Positions 1 to 8,923 of a DNA stretch of 64,000 nt are shown here, in pieces; positions within the stretch are counted from its first letter, which is position 1; each line of letters starts with the position of its first letter. Under the pieces are notes generated by a model that searched no databases, had not been told where the DNA came from, and saw nothing but the letters and a program-made list of their open reading frames with translations. Source of the stretch: Chryseobacterium lactis (GTDB taxonomy: Bacteria > Bacteroidota > Bacteroidia > Flavobacteriales > Weeksellaceae); assembly GCF_003815875.1 (NCBI RefSeq), contig NZ_CP033924.1, positions 930,001-994,000 on the forward strand, written 5' to 3'. The position numbers and the translations under genes were made by a program.

Positions 1-65
1 ACTACAAAGCCTACAACGGCTAAAAGTGCGATCACACCAGCTTTTAATTCTTTACTGAACTTCAC
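1..65 (-). CDS. mlaD: MlaD/MCE-family lipid-transport protein, 5' end only
   Basis: Only the first 21 codons lie in the window. They read MKFSKELKAGVIALLAVVGF: a short basic cytoplasmic start followed by one hydrophobic helix, as in MCE/MlaD proteins that anchor in the inner membrane and pass phospholipid between MlaE and the periplasm. The start must be the GTG at 63-65, because a TAG lies in frame two codons upstream and no ATG intervenes. A TATATTTG -7 element lies about 23 bases upstream. The permease and ATPase of this system are 17 kb away in this window. The family call rests on the N-terminus only. Confidence 0.6.
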   Translation of the reverse strand, partial: MKFSKELKAGVIALLAVVGFV

Positions 66-87
66 TTGCTAATTTTTTTCTAATAAG

Positions 88-95
88 CAAATATA
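88..95 (-). promoter_or_regulatory. -7 element of the mlaD-like gene
   Basis: TATATTTG on the minus strand matches the Bacteroidetes TAnnTTTG consensus about 23 bases upstream of the GTG start. No TTG is seen at the usual spacing further upstream. Confidence 0.4.
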
Positions 96-141
96 GTACA
101 TTTTAAATAAATCTTTCCCTTTATTATTCTGCGTTAAATAC

Positions 142-173
142 AAAAAAAAGCGACAAAAAAATTTGTCGCTTTT
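142..173 (-). terminator. Rho-independent terminator of the PpiD gene
   Basis: A perfect 12-bp stem (AAAAGCGACAAA with its complement) with a 4-base loop is followed on the minus strand by a run of T. It lies about 20 bases past the stop of the PpiD-like gene. Confidence 0.8.
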
Positions 174-193
174 ATATTCGTGAAATGAATTTC

Positions 194-2347
194 TTATTGA
201 TGCTGATTTCCCAGCTTGTTCCAGATCTCAATTCTATAATCTTCGATATCTGCATTGTCCTGAAGACTCTTCATCCAAGCCTGTCCGAACATTCCTGCAT
301 TTCTTTGAGTAATAGACTCTGTGAACTGCTTAAGATCTCCAGGTTGTTTGTTTACAGTTTCTGATTTTTTGATCAAAACATATACTCCTGTTCCTCCTTC
401 AACCGGATTCGAAAGTTTACCTTTCGCAACACCGAATGCTGCACCGGCAACTTTAGGTTCCATAGCTCCAGCTACTGAAGGGTTTAACATATTCACCTGA
501 GCAGATTGTTTTGAAGTAGCAAATAATTTAGCAATCTGATCTAAGTTAGAAGCTTTAGCTGCTGCAATTTTATCAGAAATTTGTTTTGCTGCCAATTTAT
601 TTTTAACGATAACCTCAATCTGATCTCTTACAGATTCAGGATCAGCAAGACCTGCTTCTTGTTTTCCGTTCAGATATACTATAATTTTATCTCCTGTTCC
701 TTCTACGGTAAAGAATTCTGTATCTCCCTTAGATCTTTTCTTATCAAAAGCCCAAGCTAAGATTTCTCCGTCTTTTTCAGTACCTAAGCCCTGAAGCTGA
801 CCATCAAATCTTTTTGCATTCTTTGGATTAGAGAACTGATAGTTATCTTTTTTAGCAATATTCACGAAATCGTTGAATGATTTCCCTTGAACCTGCTGAA
901 TGAATTTTCTTGCTTTTTTATCCGTTTCAGCCTCTGTAGCATCTGAAGGCTTAATTTCTTTTATAAGATTGGCAACCTTATACCCCATTGAACCGGATTT
1001 TTTATCTTCAATGTTGATGATGTGATAACCAAACTGTGTTTCTACAACACCTGTAGCTCCTTTAGGATTATTAGCAAGGTAAGTTAAAAACTCAGGTACG
1101 AAAGGCGTTTCCGGAGTCGTCCAACCTAAACTACCACCTTGTGCTGCAGAGTTTGGATCATTAGAAAGCTTAAGGAACTCTGCAAATTTAGCAGGAGTTG
1201 CTTTTACAATAGCTCCGATAGAGTCTGCTAATTTCTTAGCTTGTTCTTTAGATCTTGTTACTCCTTCTCCAGCAGGACTTCCCTTGAAAGCAATAAGGAT
1301 ATGTCTTGATAATGTAGAATCAGAAGTCTTTTTACCTACAAGTTTAGAAACTACATAGAAGTTTTGCTCTTTGTAAGGTCCAAAAGTCTGGCCTATCGCT
1401 GCAGTAGCGATCTGACCTTGTATTGTTGCAGGCAATTGAGTAGGTTTTACATACTGAGGATTGAAAGGCATATCAGAATTTGCCATCACAAACATCGAAT
1501 CATTCTTCGTGTTCTGGAAATTTTCTGCACCTCCACTAGCATCTGTACCTCCAGAATATAGTTTATTAATTTCCTTCATCGCCGCAGCATCATCTGTTGC
1601 ACTTGGCTTAGAAGGGAAATAAACGATTCCTATGTTTCTGCTTGGCTCAGCTTTGAACATTACAGGGTGTTTTTTGATGTAATCTGCAAGATCTGATGTG
1701 CTCACATTGATCTTCGTTTTCTGAAGATAGGCAGCATAATCAACTTTTACGAAGTCGATATCAGCAAGCTGATCTCTCTGCTTCATCATCTCTTCAGCTT
1801 CTTTTTTCCCGGTTGTAATACCTGCTGAAATATTTGTAAATACCTGTCTTGCCATCAATCTGTATTCAATAGTCTTTCTTGTTTTCAACCATTGAGTATA
1901 TCCTTGAGGATTGGTATTTTTTAATGTTTCAATTTCTTTCTTAAGCTCTTGAGTTTTAAAATTACCTTTCTCATCAAAGAACTGTTGGTTTTGAGCAAAC
2001 ATCTGATCGTACTGGATCTGACTCCAGAAGTAATCGTCAGTCATTTCAAAGCCCAATTTTTCAAATTGTTGTTTGATAAGCTTAGATTGTACAAGTAACT
2101 GCCATGCCTGCTCTTCAAGACCATTTTTTGGACGACCTTGTTGTTCAGCCTGCTGCTGCAACACGAAAAGTTGATCATTGAACTCTTCGCGGGTGACTTT
2201 CTCACCGTTTACTTTTCCTAAAACGTCAGGATTTTTACCAAAAACCTTGTCGATACTATCGGGGTTCACAAGGAACGCCAAAAGCGCTAAGGCTATTACT
2301 CCCATTAAAAGCCAAGGCTTACTCCTAATCTGTCCTAAAATTGCCAT
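194..2347 (-). CDS. ppiD: PpiD/SurA-type peptidylprolyl isomerase
   Basis: This 717-residue protein has a short cytoplasmic tail and one transmembrane helix (about residues 13-27), then a long periplasmic part. A SurA_N-like chaperone region fills about residues 35-240, and a parvulin (PpiC) domain lies at about 347-447, beginning SRHILIAF and including the GGSLGW turn and the FGYHIINIED strand typical of rotamases. PpiD proteins are inner-membrane-anchored foldases that assist outer-membrane and exported proteins as they leave the Sec channel. The length is in the range of Bacteroidetes PpiD. It is transcribed alone and has its own terminator. Confidence 0.85.
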   Translation of the reverse strand: MAILGQIRSKPWLLMGVIALALLAFLVNPDSIDKVFGKNPDVLGKVNGEKVTREEFNDQLFVLQQQAEQQGRPKNGLEEQAWQLLVQSKLIKQQFEKLGFEMTDDYFWSQIQYDQMFAQNQQFFDEKGNFKTQELKKEIETLKNTNPQGYTQWLKTRKTIEYRLMARQVFTNISAGITTGKKEAEEMMKQRDQLADIDFVKVDYAAYLQKTKINVSTSDLADYIKKHPVMFKAEPSRNIGIVYFPSKPSATDDAAAMKEINKLYSGGTDASGGAENFQNTKNDSMFVMANSDMPFNPQYVKPTQLPATIQGQIATAAIGQTFGPYKEQNFYVVSKLVGKKTSDSTLSRHILIAFKGSPAGEGVTRSKEQAKKLADSIGAIVKATPAKFAEFLKLSNDPNSAAQGGSLGWTTPETPFVPEFLTYLANNPKGATGVVETQFGYHIINIEDKKSGSMGYKVANLIKEIKPSDATEAETDKKARKFIQQVQGKSFNDFVNIAKKDNYQFSNPKNAKRFDGQLQGLGTEKDGEILAWAFDKKRSKGDTEFFTVEGTGDKIIVYLNGKQEAGLADPESVRDQIEVIVKNKLAAKQISDKIAAAKASNLDQIAKLFATSKQSAQVNMLNPSVAGAMEPKVAGAAFGVAKGKLSNPVEGGTGVYVLIKKSETVNKQPGDLKQFTESITQRNAGMFGQAWMKSLQDNADIEDYRIEIWNKLGNQHQ

Positions 2348-2581
2348 TTTATAAATTATAGTTTTTTATCAGTTTGCGAAAATACACATTTTTAAGAAAT
2401 TACAGAAACAGAAGTCGTTTATTTTAATTTTAAATCGCAAAGATTATTCAAAAAAGGAAATTTTGGCCATATTTTTTAGCAAAAAACAAATGGCATAAGT
2501 ATTGTGCATTCTTACACATTATAATATGCCACACGTTTTCAGGGCTTATTATAAAAAATCAATTTAACGTTTAAAAACGAA

Positions 2582-2598
2582 AATGACAATTTGTCATT
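2582..2598. promoter_or_regulatory. Perfect palindrome just before the lon start
   Basis: AATGACAATTTGTCATT is an 8-bp perfect inverted repeat around one central base, ending 9 bases before the lon ATG. It could be a repressor operator or a hairpin covering the ribosome-binding region. No regulator can be assigned. Confidence 0.4.
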
Positions 2599-2607
2599 CG
2601 ATTAATT

Positions 2608-5013
2608 ATGACAGAATTCGAAGATATTAGTTTAGAGGAAATGATCAGCGATGGATTTGATATCGTAACTGAAGAAATCAATCTTTCCGACTTTGCGGAA
2701 ACTGATCAAAATTCCGAACAGAAAATATTCCCAATACTTCCTGTAAGAAATATGGTCATGTTCCCCAATGTGGTGATTCCTATTACGGCAGGACGAAAAA
2801 ACTCGATACAACTTCTTGAAGAAGCTCAGAAAAATGGAGAATTTGTAGGAATTGTAAGCCAGAAGAATTCAGATGTTGAGCAGCCTACCGAAAAAGATAT
2901 TTATACAACCGGTACTCTTGCAAAGATCATTAAAATTATAAAACTTCCTGAAGGCAATATTACAGCCATTACCAAAGGATTTCATCGATTTAAGATTAAA
3001 AAAGTTCTTGAAAACAAACCGTATTTCAGAGCTGAAATCTCAAAATTAAAAGATACCAGACCGAAGAACCAGGAAGAATATGAAGCTCTTCTGGAAAACA
3101 TCAAGGAGCTTGCTCTGAAGATCATCGAACTGGATCCTAATATTCCTAACGCAGCTAATTTCGCCATCAAGAACATCAACAATAATGATGATTTGTTGAA
3201 TTTCATCTGCACTAATGCCAGTTTCCCTTCTGTTGAAAAACAAAGGTTACTGGAGGAAAAAAGTCTGATCGAAAGGGCCAACAAATGCTATGAAATGATG
3301 CATGAGGACTTCAGAAAACTGGAATTAAGAAACCAGATTCACCAAAAGACTTCCAAAGATCTTGATAAGCAGCAGAGAGAATATTTTCTGAACCAGCAAA
3401 TCAGAACGATACAGGAAGAATTAGGTGGAGGTACTGAGGGTGATGTTGAAGATCTTATTGCGAAGGCTAAAACTAAAAAATGGAATCAGGAGGTAGAAGA
3501 TCACTTCCAGAAAGAAATCAACCGTCTGCAACGTCAAAATCCTAATTCACCGGATTATAATGTTCAGAGAAATTATCTGGATTTCTTTACAGACCTTCCT
3601 TGGGAGACTTATACTAAAGATGTTTTTGATATTGTAAAGGCTGAAAAAGTTTTAGACAAAGCGCATTTCGGACTTGAGGATATTAAAAAGAGAATATTGG
3701 AGCACATGGCTGTTTTAAAATTAAAAAACAACATGAAATCCCCTATTCTATTATTGGTAGGCCCTCCCGGAGTAGGTAAAACTTCTTTAGGAAAATCTAT
3801 CGCAGATGCTCTTGGAAGAAAATATGTAAGATTATCTTTAGGAGGTCTTCATGACGAAAGTGAAATTCGCGGACATAGAAAAACGTACATCGGAGCGATG
3901 GCGGGAAGAATTCTTCAATCCATCAAAAAATCAGGAACATCCAATCCGGTAATTGTTTTGGATGAGATTGATAAAATCGGACAGGGTCTTCATGGGGATC
4001 CGAGCTCGGCATTGCTTGAAGTTCTTGATCCTGAACAAAATAAATCGTTTTACGACAACTTCCTTGAGATGGGCTATGACCTGTCGAGAGTGATGTTCAT
4101 TGCAACAGCCAATTCGCTATCAAGTATACAAACGCCACTTTTGGACAGAACTGAAATTATCCAGATTGCAGGGTATACATTAGAAGAAAAAATTGAAATT
4201 GCCAAAAGGCACTTAATTAAGAAACAGCAGGAAGAAAATGGTCTGGATACTAAATCATTTAAACTTGGAAATGCTGAACTTAAGCATATCATTGAAGCCC
4301 ACACTTCTGAAAGTGGAGTAAGAACTTTAGAAAAAAGAATTGCTTCCATCGCAAGATGGGTAGCTTTACAGACAGCCCTGGTAAAGGAATATGACTCAAA
4401 AATTTCACTTGAAAAAGTAGATGAAATTCTGGGTGTACCAAGACCGAAAAGTTTATCTGAAATCACCGGAGTTCCCGGTGTTGTAACAGGATTAGCCTGG
4501 ACAAGTGTTGGTGGTGATATTCTTTATATTGAAAGTATTTTAAGTAATGGTAAAGGCACTTTAACCATGACCGGTAATCTGGGAACTGTGATGAAAGAGT
4601 CTGCAACAATTGCCTTAGAATACATCAAAGCCAGACATGACGAGTTGGGAATTCCACAGGAAGAGCTGGATAAGAAAAATATTCATGTGCATGTTCCGGA
4701 AGGCGCGACTCCTAAAGATGGCCCATCAGCAGGTATTGCCATGTTAACCTCAATGGTGTCTTCATTTAAAAATAAAAAAATTAAGCCACACCTTGCAATG
4801 ACCGGTGAAATTACTCTTAGAGGAAAAGTACTTCCTGTAGGTGGAATAAAAGAAAAGCTTCTCGCAGCAACAAGAGCGGGAGTGAAAGATGTAATTCTTT
4901 GTGAAGCCAACAGAAAAGATGTGGAAGAGATCAAAAAAGATTATTTAAAAAATCTGAAGGTGCACTACGTAAGCAGAATGGAAGAGGTCATCGACATCGC
5001 CATTGAAAAATAA
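2608..5013 (+). CDS. lon: ATP-dependent Lon protease
   Basis: This 801-residue protein has the full LonA layout. The N-terminal substrate-binding LON domain (about residues 40-240) is followed by a helical linker, then an AAA+ module with Walker A GPPGVGKT at 385-392 and Walker B ending in D452-E453. The C-terminal serine protease domain has nucleophile S707 in DGPSAG and partner lysine K750 in GGIKEK; the 43-residue spacing matches E. coli Lon. It degrades misfolded and regulatory proteins in the cytoplasm. An acidic N-terminal extension of about 35 residues precedes the LON domain. It is monocistronic, with a palindrome just before the start and a terminator after the stop. Confidence 0.97.
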   Translation: MTEFEDISLEEMISDGFDIVTEEINLSDFAETDQNSEQKIFPILPVRNMVMFPNVVIPITAGRKNSIQLLEEAQKNGEFVGIVSQKNSDVEQPTEKDIYTTGTLAKIIKIIKLPEGNITAITKGFHRFKIKKVLENKPYFRAEISKLKDTRPKNQEEYEALLENIKELALKIIELDPNIPNAANFAIKNINNNDDLLNFICTNASFPSVEKQRLLEEKSLIERANKCYEMMHEDFRKLELRNQIHQKTSKDLDKQQREYFLNQQIRTIQEELGGGTEGDVEDLIAKAKTKKWNQEVEDHFQKEINRLQRQNPNSPDYNVQRNYLDFFTDLPWETYTKDVFDIVKAEKVLDKAHFGLEDIKKRILEHMAVLKLKNNMKSPILLLVGPPGVGKTSLGKSIADALGRKYVRLSLGGLHDESEIRGHRKTYIGAMAGRILQSIKKSGTSNPVIVLDEIDKIGQGLHGDPSSALLEVLDPEQNKSFYDNFLEMGYDLSRVMFIATANSLSSIQTPLLDRTEIIQIAGYTLEEKIEIAKRHLIKKQQEENGLDTKSFKLGNAELKHIIEAHTSESGVRTLEKRIASIARWVALQTALVKEYDSKISLEKVDEILGVPRPKSLSEITGVPGVVTGLAWTSVGGDILYIESILSNGKGTLTMTGNLGTVMKESATIALEYIKARHDELGIPQEELDKKNIHVHVPEGATPKDGPSAGIAMLTSMVSSFKNKKIKPHLAMTGEITLRGKVLPVGGIKEKLLAATRAGVKDVILCEANRKDVEEIKKDYLKNLKVHYVSRMEEVIDIAIEK

Positions 5014-5045
5014 ACAACTTATAACATATTAACTTCTCAATAAAG

Positions 5046-5080
5046 AAATACGTCCTGATAATCGGGGCGTATTTCTGTTT
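5046..5080 (+). terminator. Terminator of lon
   Basis: A 10-bp stem (AAATACGTCC with GGGGCGTATTT, one G-T pair) with a 9-base loop is followed by a T-rich stretch, 33 bases after the lon stop codon. Confidence 0.7.
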
Positions 5081-5218
5081 TATACATGAAAACTGCGTAT
5101 TTTCTATTAGCTGGAATAAAATTTGATAAACTAAAAGAAAAAATCAACCTAATTGGATAAAAAATTTTCCAATTCAGAAGGGTTTTCTTATTTTTATTCC
5201 ACCTGCAGATTTTAGATT

Positions 5219-6331
5219 ATGAATTTTCTTAGACTCCCTTTTCTTGTCAAGCTGACGCTCGTTGTTGTTTCCATCATCGGGATAGGCTATCTTTTAGTTT
5301 TAGAGCAGACCATTATAGCTCCGTTCTTCTTTGCATTCCTGATGGCGATGCTGTTTTTACCGGCCGCAACTTTTATGGAAAGAAGGCTAAGATTTCCGAG
5401 ATCTGTATCCACAATGACCTCAGTTTTCATTATGTTGATTATTTTAAGTGGTATTATCTACTTTTTCACCAATCAACTGTCTGATTTCAGTAAAGATCTT
5501 CCTCATCTGAAGGAACAGTTTACTACAGTTTTCAATAATTTGCAGCATTGGGTATCCAAAACTTTCAATGTCAAAGTTGACGAGCAAGTAGACTACATCA
5601 ACCAGGGGGTCAATAAATTACTATCTTCTTCGGGCGCTATTTTAGGCTTTACTTTTGGAATATTTTCAACTGGATTTGGCTTTATTATCTTCTTTACCCT
5701 GTTTTTTATCTTTATTTTAAATTACAGAAGATTATTAAATAATTTCATTGTCACTGTTTTTAATGAAAGACATAAAGCCAGCGTACAGGAAGCCGTAACT
5801 GAAATCCGGATCATGACTAAAAAATACATTTTCGGACTTTGTCTTCAGGTGATTATTGTATCTATTCTTACGTCTATTCTTTTGACGGTTTTAGGAGTAA
5901 AATATGCCATCCTTTTGGCTGTATTGACAGGTTTACTTAATGTAATTCCGTACCTGGGAATCTTTATGTCCCTGATTATTTCCTGTTTCATTGCATTTGC
6001 CACGGCTAGCCCTTCAACATGTATCTATGTTGCTATCGGGTATATCGGCATTCATGCTATTGATGGAAATATCGTCCTGCCTTTTGTGGTAGGTTCAAGA
6101 GTAAAGATCAATGCCTTGTTTTCCTTTATTGGAATTCTTTTGGGCGAACACCTTTGGGGTATCGCAGGAATGTTCCTTTGTATTCCGGCTATTGCGATCA
6201 TTAAAATAATTTGTGAAAGAGTGGATGATCTGAAGCCTTGGGGCAGACTTCTGGGTGAAGAAGAGAAGCCTAATAAAAAGAAAAAGAGTTATAAAATATC
6301 AAAGAATATTACGTTGAAGGAAATGGACTAG
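5219..6331 (+). CDS. AI-2E family transporter (TqsA/PerM-like)
   Basis: This 370-residue inner-membrane protein has about seven or eight hydrophobic helices. It shows the family pattern: two close N-terminal helices (about 10-45), a third near 60-80, a soluble helical segment at about 85-140, then paired helices, with the conserved GLLNVIPYLGIF stretch near 240-250. AI-2E family proteins include the autoinducer-2 exporter TqsA, but most members have unknown substrates and some are sodium/proton antiporters, so no substrate is claimed. The lysine-rich tail (about 345-370) is cytoplasmic. It stands alone on the plus strand. Confidence 0.8.
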   Translation: MNFLRLPFLVKLTLVVVSIIGIGYLLVLEQTIIAPFFFAFLMAMLFLPAATFMERRLRFPRSVSTMTSVFIMLIILSGIIYFFTNQLSDFSKDLPHLKEQFTTVFNNLQHWVSKTFNVKVDEQVDYINQGVNKLLSSSGAILGFTFGIFSTGFGFIIFFTLFFIFILNYRRLLNNFIVTVFNERHKASVQEAVTEIRIMTKKYIFGLCLQVIIVSILTSILLTVLGVKYAILLAVLTGLLNVIPYLGIFMSLIISCFIAFATASPSTCIYVAIGYIGIHAIDGNIVLPFVVGSRVKINALFSFIGILLGEHLWGIAGMFLCIPAIAIIKIICERVDDLKPWGRLLGEEEKPNKKKKSYKISKNITLKEMD

Positions 6332-6332
6332 A

Positions 6333-6396
6333 ATATGAGTAATGAGCAATCAGTAATCAGTAATGAATGATAATTGATCAATGATGATTTCATACG
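6333..6396. repeat. Low-complexity imperfect repeat (AGTAATGA-like units)
   Basis: The stretch after the AI-2E gene repeats short variants of AGTAATGA, CAGTAATCA and AATTGATCAATGATG. It codes for nothing convincing. Similar phrase-like AT-rich repeats are, from memory, common between genes in Flavobacteriia. Confidence 0.45.
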
Positions 6397-6449
6397 TTTG
6401 TTAAAGTTCCTGCTCAATTACTTGACTTGCTTTTTACATTTTAAAATAA

Positions 6450-6477
6450 AAAGACTGCCTTTTTCAAGACAGTCTTT
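6450..6477 (-). terminator. Terminator between the AI-2E and GG-peptide genes
   Basis: An 8-bp stem AAAGACTG/CAGTCTTT has T-rich flanks on both strands. It starts 9 bases past the stop of the minus-strand peptide gene and could also stop plus-strand readthrough from the AI-2E gene. Confidence 0.65.
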
Positions 6478-6485
6478 CTTTATAT

Positions 6486-6740
6486 TTATCCTGGAAGTGC
6501 ACAATAAGGGCTCATTCCATTTGGACAGGTTTCTGTACAATAAATATAGGTTTGAGAATCCGGGCAATATCCTTTATCTGGTTCTTGCGGACCACCTCCG
6601 CCGCCACCTCCCAAACACGGGTCTCCCGGTGGAATTTTACAAGGACACCCTATAGGTCCGATATCACATTTTCCGATACCACCTCCTCCTTGGATTTCTC
6701 TTAAATCCGTACGGTTCAATTTTTTAAGTTTTTTTAGCAT
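6486..6740 (-). CDS. GG-leader cysteine-rich peptide (bacteriocin-like)
   Basis: An 84-residue precursor. The start chosen is the ATG at 6738-6740, because it gives the leader MLKKLKKLNRTDLREIQGG; an upstream in-frame ATG would add an unrelated hydrophobic tail. The leader is basic and ends in a double glycine, as in peptides cut by C39-type exporters and in the bacteriocin-like peptides of Chryseobacterium. The core has eight cysteines, several prolines and a run of seven glycines. No modification enzyme or exporter lies nearby. Function is unknown; two similar genes lie at 53.2 and 58.7 kb. Confidence 0.65.
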   Translation of the reverse strand: MLKKLKKLNRTDLREIQGGGGIGKCDIGPIGCPCKIPPGDPCLGGGGGGGPQEPDKGYCPDSQTYIYCTETCPNGMSPYCALPG

Positions 6741-6863
6741 AATATTATTAGTTGAGTAATCAAATATAAACAATAATATTATCCGAAACCCAACATTAAC
6801 CTATCATTAACATTAATTGATTGTTTTTATTTAAAAATAATTAAACAAATGCTATTTTTATTT

Positions 6864-6871
6864 TACATTTG
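6864..6871 (+). promoter_or_regulatory. -7 element of the doxX-like gene
   Basis: TACATTTG matches TAnnTTTG exactly and lies 17 bases upstream of the ATG. No clear TTG is found at the preferred distance. Confidence 0.45.
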
Positions 6872-6888
6872 ATATAAAATCGTTAATT

Positions 6889-7266
6889 ATGAAAATCGTA
6901 AAATTCATTCTTTGTCTCCTTTTCGGACTTATGTTTATTAATGCAGGATTGAACAAGTTTTTTAATTATATGCCCATGGAGAAACCTACTCCGGAGCAAA
7001 TGAAACTTTTCGCTGCATTCGGAGAAATCAGCTGGCTGATGCCTTTAGTTGGTGTTGTAGAAGTAATCGGTGGATTATTGTTTATCTTCCCAAAAACAAG
7101 AGCATTAGGAGCTATTGTTATTTTACCGGTCATGGTAGGAATTGTTACCCACGTTTTCACTATGGATAAATCTCCAATGGGAATGAGCATCGCAGGGATT
7201 ATGTTTTTGATCAACATCTGGATCATTATTGACAACAGAGAAAAATATAAAAACCTGGTAAGCTAG
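6889..7266 (+). CDS. DoxX family membrane protein
   Basis: This 125-residue protein has four predicted transmembrane helices (about 5-22, 47-68, 73-90, 95-115). It carries DoxX-like features: FGLMFINAGLNKF in the first helix and GVVEVIGGLLF in the second. DoxX-type proteins are small quinone-associated inner-membrane proteins, often in redox or sulfur metabolism, but many are uncharacterised and nothing here defines a substrate. It is preceded by its own -7 element and followed by an inverted repeat. Confidence 0.75.
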   Translation: MKIVKFILCLLFGLMFINAGLNKFFNYMPMEKPTPEQMKLFAAFGEISWLMPLVGVVEVIGGLLFIFPKTRALGAIVILPVMVGIVTHVFTMDKSPMGMSIAGIMFLINIWIIIDNREKYKNLVS

Positions 7267-7275
7267 TGTTTTATA

Positions 7276-7349
7276 AATGGTCAATAGTAAAGTAAATGAG
7301 CTGCAATTTTAGAAATTAACCAGCAGAACAAGTTTCACTATTGACCATT
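7276..7349. repeat. Inverted repeat after doxX-like gene
   Basis: AATGGTCAATAGT (7276-7288) is repeated perfectly in inverted orientation at 7337-7349, with 48 bases between. It lies between two convergent genes and may act as a bidirectional terminator or be an intergenic repeat remnant. Confidence 0.45.
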
Positions 7350-7357
7350 ATCTTTAT

Positions 7358-8716
7358 TTATACAAAAGCGCTGAATCCTGTAATCGATCGTCCTACGATG
7401 AGCGAATTAATTTCTTTTGTTCCTTCATAAGAATAAATAGCTTCGGCATCTGCAACAAATCGGGCAACGTCATACTCCAGCAAAATTCCATTTCCGCCCA
7501 GGACTTCTCTTGCTCTGGATACAATATCACGGGTTCTGAGGGTACAGAAAACCTTAGCCAGAGAAGCATGCTCATCTTTTAAAATTCCTTCATCCTGCAT
7601 TTCAGAAAGCCTGAAAACCATTGTCTGCATGGCGGTAAGGTTGGACAACATTTCTACCAGATGCCCCTGTATCATTTGAAATGAAGCAATAGGTCGTCCA
7701 AACTGTTCTCTTTTTCGGGTATAATCTAAGGCACTTTCGTATGCACCTCTGGCACAACCCGTAGCCATCCAGGCGACTCCTGCCCTTGTCATCCGAAGAA
7801 CTTTTCCGGTGTCTTTAAATGAATTGGCATTTTGTAAACGATTTTCTTCTGTAACCAGGCAGTCTTTAAGAGTAATTAAACCATTCTGAACAATTCTTAA
7901 TGCCATTTTTCCTTTAATCTTCTCCACAGAATATCCGGGATTATCTTTTTCTACAATAAAACCTTTTACTTCTCCACTATCCAGATCTCTTGCCCAGATA
8001 ATGATAAGGTCTGCGAAAGTGGCATTTCCTATCCATTTTTTCTGGCCGTTAAGAATCCAGCCGTCAGCCGTTTTTTTGCAGGTCACCGTAAGGCCGCCAG
8101 CTGCTCCTGAACCTACTTCCGGTTCTGTAAGGCCAAAAGCTCCGATTTTTTCAAACTTCTGCATCTGTGGAAGCCACTTTTGTTTCTGTTCTTCTGACCC
8201 GCAGATATAAATTGAACCCATTGCCAGCCCGGATTGCACTCCGAAAAAAGTTGCAATAGAAGCATCAATTCTGGCCATTTCCATCGCAATAACACCTTCC
8301 ATTAAAAAGGGCATTCCCGGACAACCGTACCCTTCATAAGTAACTCCGCAGATATTTAGTTTTTGAAATTTCGGAATCAGTTCAAAAGGAAATTCATCTC
8401 TGAGCCAGTAATGATTCACCAGGGGTTTCACTTCTTTTTCCATGAATTCTCTTACTTTAAGCTGAATCTCTCTTTGCTCGGGAGACAGCGTATGGTAGAT
8501 ATCATAAAAATCACCATCAATAGGAGGAAGCTCTTTCTTTTTTTTATTTGGATCAAGCATTTTTACCAAGCCGGCAAGCTGTTTATCATCCAGTTTTGAA
8601 AAGTTATTCATCAGTTTTGGTAAATCCACTTTTTGAGAAATGGCGCTTAACTGATCAAAATCTATTGAAGTAAATAATCCGATCGCGTTTCTTATTTTGG
8701 AAAAAGTATTTGACAT
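7358..8716 (-). CDS. Acyl-CoA dehydrogenase, glutaryl-CoA dehydrogenase-like
   Basis: This 452-residue flavoenzyme would oxidise an acyl-CoA at the alpha-beta position and pass electrons to ETF. The acyl-CoA dehydrogenase core begins near residue 75. It shows FGLTEPEVGSGAAG (FAD/substrate binding), GQKKWIGNA, REQFGRPIASFQ, and near the C-terminus EVLGGNGI followed by YEGTKEINSLIVGRSITG. The glutamate in YEGT is the usual catalytic base, and the flanking pattern is closest to glutaryl-CoA dehydrogenases. About 65 extra N-terminal residues precede the core. The start is the ATG at 8714-8716; a longer frame exists but begins with an unlikely hydrophobic stretch. Exact substrate is not proven. 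Confidence 0.82.
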   Translation of the reverse strand: MSNTFSKIRNAIGLFTSIDFDQLSAISQKVDLPKLMNNFSKLDDKQLAGLVKMLDPNKKKKELPPIDGDFYDIYHTLSPEQREIQLKVREFMEKEVKPLVNHYWLRDEFPFELIPKFQKLNICGVTYEGYGCPGMPFLMEGVIAMEMARIDASIATFFGVQSGLAMGSIYICGSEEQKQKWLPQMQKFEKIGAFGLTEPEVGSGAAGGLTVTCKKTADGWILNGQKKWIGNATFADLIIIWARDLDSGEVKGFIVEKDNPGYSVEKIKGKMALRIVQNGLITLKDCLVTEENRLQNANSFKDTGKVLRMTRAGVAWMATGCARGAYESALDYTRKREQFGRPIASFQMIQGHLVEMLSNLTAMQTMVFRLSEMQDEGILKDEHASLAKVFCTLRTRDIVSRAREVLGGNGILLEYDVARFVADAEAIYSYEGTKEINSLIVGRSITGFSAFV

Positions 8717-8923
8717 AATGATATATTGTGATTTTGGTTTGTAAAAGATAAGCAAATTCTGCTCCGAAAACAAGTTGGAAACAATACTTCCGTTTTACAA
8801 AAAACTCATTTACAACCAATTAAAGGGAAATATTTTCTTTACAATTTTTTTACTTCGGATTTTCAAATATTACAAAGGATCCTTCCGGAACTTTGACTCA
8901 AGCAAAACATAAACATCTACACT

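Noticed and set aside
1364..1561. Plus-strand open frame inside the ppiD gene.
   Set aside because: It is antisense to a well-supported gene and has no family features.
6741..6773. Upstream ATG for the first GG peptide.
   Set aside because: It would place unrelated residues before a leader that already begins with the typical MLKKLKKL.
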